Shown: piece by piece, positions 33,695 through 40,354 of the stretch | How positions within the stretch are numbered: the first letter of the stretch is position 1 | Layout of the letters: every line of letters begins with the position of its first letter | DNA from: Elysia marginata | Taxonomy: Eukaryota > Mollusca > Gastropoda > Plakobranchidae | Direction: 5' to 3' | DNA length: 40,354 bases | Assembly: GCA_019649035.1 (NCBI GenBank) | Contig: BMAT01006488.1 | Location: 370,388-410,741 of the forward strand | The notes under the pieces: model-generated | Told to the model about the DNA's origin: nothing | Seen by the model: only the letters and a program-made list of their open reading frames with translations | Databases searched by the model: none | Translations under genes and position numbers: made by a program

Positions 33695-34434
33695 CGCAAA
33701 GATTGTTAACACTTTTCATTAAGATACCAAGGCTAGCCGATTTGGGGTGCTAAGTTTTAGGATCTTGATATGGTTTTGACGTATAGGTACAAAAGAGTCA
33801 ATGCTTGCGACAAAGCAGGAGCCTCCAAATTTCTAGAAGTTTTTTTTTAATAATTCTCTTTCATTACCACCTTAGATAATCATCATGCAATAAGTTGCTT
33901 TTCTCCGACATCGTTCATCCATGTCTTCAAAGGGCTGATTTTTTTTATAAATCAAAGGTGTAACGTTTTGAGCATATACAAAACAAAAATCAAAATGTTT
34001 AAGTTATGTGAAAAGAGAACAATGTTTGAGAAATTTTAAAAGAAAAGCAACTCGATATTTGAAGCAGGCCAGAATTTGACATCACACAGTGCAGAAACAG
34101 GGCTTAGCTCCCTTGATCATGTGCTGTTTTAGCGTAGAGATATGAGAAGACACGCACGACAAACAGTGAGGCAAAGTTTGATGATCTTTGTAAAAATCTT
34201 AAAGTTTTCCTAACAACAAAATGTTTTTTTTTTCTCAGAGCAAAAGCATCCCCATCAGTGAGGTTTAAATTGGTGGTTTTTCAAATTAATTGATTTTCAC
34301 GTTTCAGCATCACAAGTGTACGCGCTGTGACAGACTAAGTATGTCGTAAAAATGTAAAATAGGTGTTTAATTTACGCCAACCTTCACCGCGTTGGTTTGC
34401 TGATATTGTATTTGTTAAAATGATTTGCTTGTTT

Positions 34435-34440
34435 CTCTCT

Positions 34441-34520
<80 letters not shown>

Positions 34521-34620
34521 TTCTCTCTCTCTTTCCTTCTCTCTCTCTTTCCTTCTCTCTCGCTTTCCTTCTCTCTCTTTCCTTCTCTCTCTCTGTCTTC
34601 ACCTCTATGTGTGTCTCTCT
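34435..34620. repeat. CT / CTTTC microsatellite
   Basis: Pure (CT)n followed by units like ctctctttccttct. The Ser/Leu and Arg/Glu frames are artefacts. Confidence 0.97.
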
Positions 34621-35646
34621 CTCTGCCACTTTCTTTATCGTTTTCTATAATCTTCTCTCTGTAGCACTCCTTCTATGAATTTTTTAAAAACCTTTTTCTA
34701 ACCAAATTCCTATACATCGTTCTGTTTAAGGCGTTTTGAAACTCGAGCAATAGACGTTAAACGTAAAGGTTCTCAATTTGATAGCTCAATAGATTTAATT
34801 AAACTAGATCTAGATAATAGCAATATAACTAAATTTACGGAAAATTTGACACTTTTATTTCTGCGTCAAATTTCACCCCAGCTTAATAGTCTTCCCAAAG
34901 TAGACTCATTAAGGTAAGACTTTGTAGAATGGAATAGTTCTCAACTGTCGAATTCTGATGTTATTATCTTTCTTCGACAACCAAGCCTAGCTTTACTCAG
35001 TTTACCTTGTAACGCGTTATGATTCGCATGCAGATGGACATTTAAATGGTTTCTCTTCTAGGAGAACATTTTGATTTTGCATTGTATGTTTAAGTTTTGG
35101 CTAACTTGAGATGAAAGGGAAAGCCCCTAAAGAAACTCATCAAATCTCAGTGCTGGCGGAATTCAATTAGAGTAAAAAACGTCTATGTATTACGTATTAC
35201 TTTTTCGCGTGCCAGGAGTTTGAATTATTTTCTCGGTTACTTGCCTATTGTGAAAATAACATTTTCATGTGTTAACCGCATAAAAGCACATATATCAGAA
35301 TGATTGTCCTCAAAGTTTTAACCTTCACCAACATAATTATGGGACAAATAGAAAATATTATAAAAAATTAACACATATTTGAAAAGGCACACATAAAGGC
35401 ATCAGTGAAGCAGAGAAGAACGAAATGGTAAGCTGAAGGTGTAAAAAGGGAGAGGGGAAGAACTGAGGGGGAGGAGAGAGAAAGAGAGAGAGAGATGGTG
35501 TGCTGAGATGACCCGCAAAAGATATTGTCATAAAAGAACATGAACAAGACAGATTGCGAGGTAATTATATTATACGTGCAGAAACCTTTCTTACTTTAGC
35601 AAACTTTGGTTAGCTTCGTAAAACTTATCATTTTTTTGGTCATTTT
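34621..35646. other. No gene seen
   Basis: AT-rich, unrecognised. Confidence 0.5.
35463..35497. repeat. Short GA tract
   Basis: (GA)n of about 30 bp, about 150 bp upstream of the SINE-like insertion. Confidence 0.9.
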
Positions 35647-35828
35647 TTTTCAATCAAACGGTCTGGTCGGCCCGGTGTCAGGATAATGTGATTGGGTGGG
35701 GTGTATGCAAGCGCTTCTTATATCATGCTGCGGCAGCACGCTTTCAACCGTCCCAAGCGCCGTCTCTGATATAACCTTGCAGATGAAAAGAGACGTTAAA
35801 ATTCAAACAATCTATTTTCAATCAAACG
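35647..35828 (+). mobile_element. SINE-like retroposon with perfect 14-bp target-site duplication
   Basis: A 154-bp body (35661-35814) is flanked by identical 14-nt direct repeats, ttttcaatcaaacg, at 35647-35660 and 35815-35828. The body starts gtctggtcggcccggtgtca, is GC-richer than its surroundings and ends in an A/T-rich stretch after agacgttaaaattc. Size, tail and duplication fit a short retroposon inserted by LINE machinery. I do not see clear Pol III A and B boxes. The perfect duplication suggests a fairly recent insertion. Any open frame through it is incidental. Confidence 0.65.
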
Positions 35829-36739
35829 AAATTTTAGTAAGTAGAACTATTAACATTCTCTATATAGTTGTATTCCATTCTCTCAAAGATGTTCATATTG
35901 TGAACTCTTTCTTTCATATAACCACAAAACGCAACTTTTTAAAATTGAATGAAATGGCTTATCATAACTCAGGCTTTGTAATGTAATCGCTATTACTCTA
36001 AGCTAGTCTAAGCTACGTGTATCTGAATAACCCTGGTTGCTTTATTGCTTACAAGGGTGAGGAGTTGCACAGATAAATGAAAAGGCTTAACTTATGTCCT
36101 TTGTATATGAAGGAAAATATAAAAACATAAAGAACTAAAAAAACATGAGACATAAAAAGGAAAGAAGTTTATTATATTTACTTTTTCTTTTCAGTATGAC
36201 GGTTATTACTACAGAAAAACCCTACGCTTAAAACCTAGTTTTTCGCAGGGGTAAAGATGTGGTATCGGTATAATTTTATTCAAAGACAGAGCAGAAACAG
36301 GGGAAAGTAATCGATACACCGCTTCAGGGCAAATTGTCTCCCTTTACTAAGTGGATGCTCACCGTTACAGGGAAATTGTTATCATCCAGAGATAGGCTTA
36401 TTATTCTCCTGAGTACAGATTGGGGTGCCGGGGGACGGGGGGCGCAAAGATGATCTCTTATGAACTGAAATGACTTAACGGCCTTACGAGAGCAGAAAAT
36501 TAGCAGATACATCGTTTGTATTGAATTCTTACTTCATCAGGGCAATGAGAAAATAATTGTACATTATGTTCTTTGATTGCAGCTTTTACAATGTATAAAA
36601 CTCTTCATGAAAGTGTGTATATTGAAAGTACTATGTAGCGAAATTTTAAATTATTACTTTTTTATATTATGGCTCAAACATTTTGTAGCACTGCATCAGT
36701 CAATATAATTATATAGATATGTGAATTCAATTATAGGCA
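35829..36739. other. No gene seen
   Basis: AT-rich with a short GC patch near 36420-36445; unrecognised. Confidence 0.5.
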
Positions 36740-37405
36740 AAGGTGACAGGGAAAAGATAATAATGATGATAATGATAATAATAATAATTTACATATAGAG
36801 CGCCTAAAACCCACCAAGACAGTGCTCGCTGGTACCGATACATACATTGAAGTAGAATAACGTCACCTTAGTTATAGTTAAAGCCATTGTATATAACATT
36901 TTAACAAAAACGAAGAGTTTTACAAAACAAACAAATGCGTAAAAACTATTACACCCCCTAAAATAGCCATGTTGCTTTATCACACCTTCGAAGGGCTCTG
37001 AATAAAGTAGTGAACCAAGCACTGACCCTTAGGAACACCGAAGCAGTTAGGTGTAAGTTTAGAACTATAGATATCAAAAGAAATAGACGTTGATCTGTCA
37101 TTCTAATAGGAGTGAAGCCATTTTAGGACATTGGCGTAAATATTAAAATTAGGACCAAGTTTTTTTAATAAAGATATCTTTGTCAAGAGTTTTAAAGTCA
37201 GCACTTAAAACTAACAAGACAAGCATCGCTTGGTGTTTCTTGGATGCTAGACGGGTAGTAGGCCTATCCTTATGAACACGAAGAAGTGCAGTTTCCGTGC
37301 TATGGCCCTTCCTATATTTAGATATCGGTAGGTAAATGTTTTTAGCGACAAGAACTCATGAATTAACGACAAAAATGTTTCTAGGATATGGAAAATATTA
37401 TTGTG
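36740..37405 (-). pseudogene. LINE (CR1/L2/jockey-like) reverse-transcriptase relic and 3' end, minus strand
   Basis: Reading the minus strand from about 37400, one frame gives YRKGHSTETALLRVHKD (37268-37318) and then QAMLVLLVLSADFKTLD, the classic opening of the LINE reverse-transcriptase palm. After stops, a second frame gives FNIYANVLKWLHSY and SKLTPNCFGVPKGQ, the GVPQG block. A third gives VLGSLLYSEPFEGVIKQHG. The YADD box and everything beyond are deleted. At 36762-36835 the minus strand ends in gcgctctatatgtaaatt followed by TTA/TCA repeats, the usual 3' terminus of such elements. It is 5'-truncated, internally deleted and frameshifted, so it is dead. Orientation is opposite to the receptor gene. 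Confidence 0.78.
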
Positions 37406-37689
37406 CTATAGAAAAAACATCCATTCAAAGGCAGGGCTTTTATAAGTGTAAACTAGATCTAGTACCATGAGGGAGTTTAATTATACATAAATCATATCAA
37501 CGATTATAATGGTTGCTGCTGATGCTTTGTTGCTTTAAGTTTTCAAGAAAATTACTAACTACTTGGACGAGCATTAATCCTACGCTCAAAGCTAAATGAC
37601 CATTAAGATAATCTGTTGATCAGACGTTTTACATTGACACACAAAACAGACACTCTGATCCTCTAGTGACTTTATGTAATAATATTTAA

Positions 37690-38175
37690 GTCTTTTCGAG
37701 TGGAATAAGCTTTTCTTATACCTTGTCCGTGAGGTTGCCTAAATTGCGTCGAGTGCTCAACATCAAGTTATACACGTCAGTAGGCCCCAAGCTTTTCTGG
37801 GTCAGCCAGGCACGTGTACACCTCTCTCTAGTGCGGGTGTTTCTAATCTTGTGTTGGCGATTCTCCGTAAGACCTCAATAGTGACATTTGCTGTAGTCAC
37901 TCCACTGGCTTTGACGTAGAGGCGTCGGTTCTATGCTGGAGGTTGTTTGGCTCTGGGCGTCAGGTTGGCCGGTCTGTGTAAGTGGGTGCTGATCTGCTGG
38001 ACGGGGCCGAGTCCTACAACTCAGTCATTGGCTATCTACAAGATATCCTCTGCTGGACTTCTACAGTGACCTAGTCTGTGGTCGTCTTATCCTTATAAAC
38101 GTTTGCCTAACCTGCTAGACTCTGGGAGCACTGTTATCAACGTTGGACCTTGAACTGCTGTATAGCAGGACTTCT
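37690..38175. other. GC-elevated segment of unknown nature
   Basis: About 480 bp clearly GC-richer than the neighbouring sequence. All frames are broken on both strands. Motifs like tgctggac recur (38000, 38052). Probably an old non-coding repeat or LTR-like piece, but no termini were found. Confidence 0.35.
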
Positions 38176-39691
38176 TAAGTTTAAAAAATTCAGACCGTGC
38201 TCTCCAATATCATATTGCCATTTGTTATTTCTGGCCAAAGTAGCTGATATATTTATTCTCAATTGATAAGCTTTTCAAATTGATATGGGATGGGTGATGA
38301 TTCACGGATTTTTATTACATTGTAACCTTTTTGTATATTCGACACTGCCTCTTTGTCTGTTCTTTTAGTTGCCATCGCTTCTTTTTTTAAATTTTGCATT
38401 TCATTTATATGTTATTCATTTATTGTATGATATTTTTCAACCATAAAAATATTTGAACAGCCTATTATCTCGTTTGTCATTTGTCTCTGTCCTAATGTTC
38501 ATTTTCTTGGACCTTCGTTTTTTTCTTGTACTTATTGTTTATATCTTAGTTCCATATTCCGATTTGGATTATGTTATACGGCGGTAATAGTAAATGCATG
38601 ATAATTATGCTGTAGATTTTATTACCAGTTAGGATATTTCACATATTTTTTGTTTTGTTTTTCTTCTTCTTGTAGTTCGTCATGGGAACTTTCCACCTCT
38701 CTCGGTGTGTTTGGTAGTACGTTGCAGGTCCTCCAGGTTTGCGTGGAGCTCCAGACTCATGTGGTCTGTTTTTATTCTGTTCTTTTATTTTTTGGATGAC
38801 TTTGATGACCACTACGCTTGAGCGTTTATAGATACTCGTTTGAAATTTGTTTAAAGTTCGTTTTAAGCTACCAAGTTTCTCTTTATAATATATTAACAAG
38901 TCCCCGATTTCTAATCCGAGGCTCAATTACAGTTTTCCATACAGTGAAACTTGAGCAGTGGAGCTGTAAAGTGAGATGCCCCAAATAAAAGTAATATTAT
39001 TTCCCAAACGAATTTGACTTTTACTTATGAATGATTGAGTTAGCTCTGAGCAGTTGCGTGCGATTCAACTTAGAAAACGGGCCCGATTGTAGACAAGTTG
39101 ATCGAAGATCCGTTGCCATGGCTTTGCGCATGCGTCAAGTTCAACTGGCACTCTTTTCCGTTGGTTTAATGAGGGAAACATTTATAGGCTTTTCTCTTGA
39201 AAACTAGGACACGGAGTTTTGAAAAATTATAACATGAATATCACAGGTTTAAGTTTATCACTAGGTTAGCATTCCCTTGGCAAAACATTCTACATGTAAT
39301 GAAAAATATGAAATTATAAATCTTAACATAAATCTGGATTTTAAGTTAGCCCATTAGAAAACAAAATGAGAGCAGTGATTGGAGAAAAAAAGCATAGGCC
39401 TAGATTTTCTTGTTTGTTTATGTTAAAAGGGTAACATTAATCGGGCACTTTTTAGCAATATAATATATCTATTAATGCAAAAGCACATTCTAAATTAACG
39501 ATGTCATCGTTGGCCTTGGTACTAGTAGTAGGTCTAGATCTAAAGATCTAAAGACCTAGATCTAGGCCTAGGTCTAGATTTCCTTCATTGTAGGCATAGA
39601 GGAGATTTTCAAAGTTTTCTTTATGCAAGTAGTGTCAAACTCCAACGAAAAAAAAAACTTCAAGTTACAGGGGGAAAAAAGAAGAAAAAAA
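38176..39691. other. No gene seen
   Basis: AT-rich. The 95-codon minus frame at 38639-38926 has a basic stretch but no recognisable domain. Overlapping ctagatct/ctaggcct strings cluster at 39531-39580. Confidence 0.45.
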
Positions 39692-39775
39692 GGTTCTCCG
39701 TGGGATTCGAACCCAGGCTCTAATGAGACAAAAATTAAACTGCCGGATGCGCAAACCCCTATACCACCGGGATAT
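39692..39775 (-). repeat. tRNA-like unit / tRNA-derived SINE with T-run terminator
   Basis: On the minus strand, tggtatagggg (39756-39766) matches the A-box and ggttcgaatcc (39703-39713) is a perfect B-box. A run of seven T follows at 39691-39685, as at Pol III terminators. The T-arm pairs at 4 of 5 positions, but the acceptor stem does not pair (atcccgg against ggagaac), and the middle is too long for a normal anticodon and variable arm. It is therefore a tRNA pseudogene or SINE head that could still recruit Pol III. Confidence 0.55.
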
Positions 39776-39782
39776 TTAAGTA

Positions 39783-40354
39783 AAATATATTTATTCTTTA
39801 TCTTGTTTTTAAATAATATTTTGTGGTTAATAATAAAGGGTGAGCTTATAATGTAATTAGATATAGATGGTTTTGCCTATTGCGTCGAGTGGATTCGCCT
39901 CTAGTGGTAAATTCTATCTCGCCTCAATAGTCTGCCGTTGCGGTGGTGAGCCGCTAGTCTAGACTGTGTTACATCTAAATTCTTGCAGCAGTATCGACTG
40001 CTAGGTAACTTAGCAGACGCAAAGTTGGTCCATTTCAATTTGCAAAGTTTACGTCTCGGATTGTAGGTGAAAGGAACTTGAATTGAACTTAAGAAGGCAA
40101 CGTATAAAACTTAATATGACGCAAATTGATGGCTTATTTTAGTTAACTTATGTGATCACAAAAATCATTCAAACAAGTCATGAGCACTATGGGGTTGCCA
40201 ACGGTTCATTATATTAAAACAAATATCTTGACTGGCAAAAAAGAAGAATTAAAACCGTATCATCAAAATTAGAAAAGGTTTGATAAAAAAGGTGAAATGA
40301 TCGTTGTCGTCCATTAGAAGTTCGAACTATCGTCACCAATGCGGCTGATATGTA
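39783..40354. other. No gene seen
   Basis: A slightly GC-richer patch at 39885-39970 is unidentified; otherwise AT-rich to the window end. Confidence 0.5.

Larger units (their letters stand above)
32914..34434. other. No gene seen
   Basis: Holds the poly-C tract, the small palindrome and the tail fragment near 33625 listed separately. The rest is unrecognised. Confidence 0.5.

Noticed and set aside
34363-34664. Ser/Leu-rich frames and their Arg/Glu-rich antisense
   Set aside because: CT/CTTTC microsatellite.
38639-38926. 95-codon minus frame
   Set aside because: No domain, membrane segment or splice support; probably chance, though unexplained.
39692-39775. A functional tRNA gene
   Set aside because: A- and B-boxes are good but the acceptor stem does not pair and the central part is too long.
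1-40354. CRISPR array, operon or prokaryotic mobile element
   Set aside because: Tandem repeats here have no unique spacers of regular size, and all protein evidence is metazoan.

Overview
This is AT-rich nuclear DNA of an animal, most probably a heterobranch gastropod (sea-slug-like). Three things point there: one intact, intron-split seven-transmembrane receptor that resembles the gastropod chemosensory-receptor (Aplysia/Elysia rhodopsin-type) families; long simple-sequence arrays; and a dense background of old Tc1/mariner, hAT, LINE and SINE pieces. The species call is inference from family resemblance, because no search was possible. There are no operons, rRNA genes, convincing intact tRNA genes, CRISPR arrays or prokaryotic signals. 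Two runs of N (12237-12305 and 30054-30084) are assembly gaps.

The only gene I can support is at 20080-23028 (+): exon 1 (20080-20532, TM1 to TM3 plus the ERC motif) and exon 2 (22480-23028, TM4 to TM7). They are joined across a phase-0 intron of 1947 nt and give a 333-residue receptor. The intron carries a dead 1250-bp Tc1-like transposon with near-perfect 31-bp terminal inverted repeats. Two broken receptor fragments, both from the TM5/TM6 region, lie about 5 kb upstream (14850-15042) and 3 kb downstream (25895-26045). The window is therefore probably part of a receptor cluster evolving by gene birth and death.

Layout. 0-8.6 kb: mostly non-coding, with a tRNA-like SINE head (about 1.2 kb), a GC-elevated segment with repeated CCGGAA motifs (2.2-2.5 kb), an unidentified GC-elevated partly open segment (5.1-5.6 kb) and a perfect 33-bp hairpin (6653-6725). 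8.6-13.4 kb: TATC, ATT and CAG/GAA/CAA microsatellites, a 144-bp foldback element, a possible lone exon (10445-10580, minus), a hAT transposase relic (11.6-12.0 kb) and copy 1 of a dispersed repeat here called family A. 14.8-15.0 kb: receptor relic 1. 16.6-17.2 kb: an 80-bp minisatellite. 17.5-18.3 kb: a LINE reverse-transcriptase relic on the plus strand. 20-23 kb: the receptor gene. 25.9 kb: receptor relic 2. 28.6-31.4 kb: a TAGA microsatellite, family A copy 2 and a 1.3-kb minisatellite with a 27-bp (9-codon) unit. 32.8-34.6 kb: GA and CT arrays. 35.6 kb: a SINE with a perfect 14-bp target-site duplication. 36.7-37.4 kb: a second, minus-strand LINE relic. 39.7 kb: a second tRNA-like unit with a Pol III-type terminator.

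The most useful leads are the receptor gene with its two relics, family A (two inverted copies about 17 kb apart, not matched by me to any named family), the 73-nt perfect hairpin, and the 80-bp and 27-bp minisatellites. I found no evidence for a multi-gene novel system.
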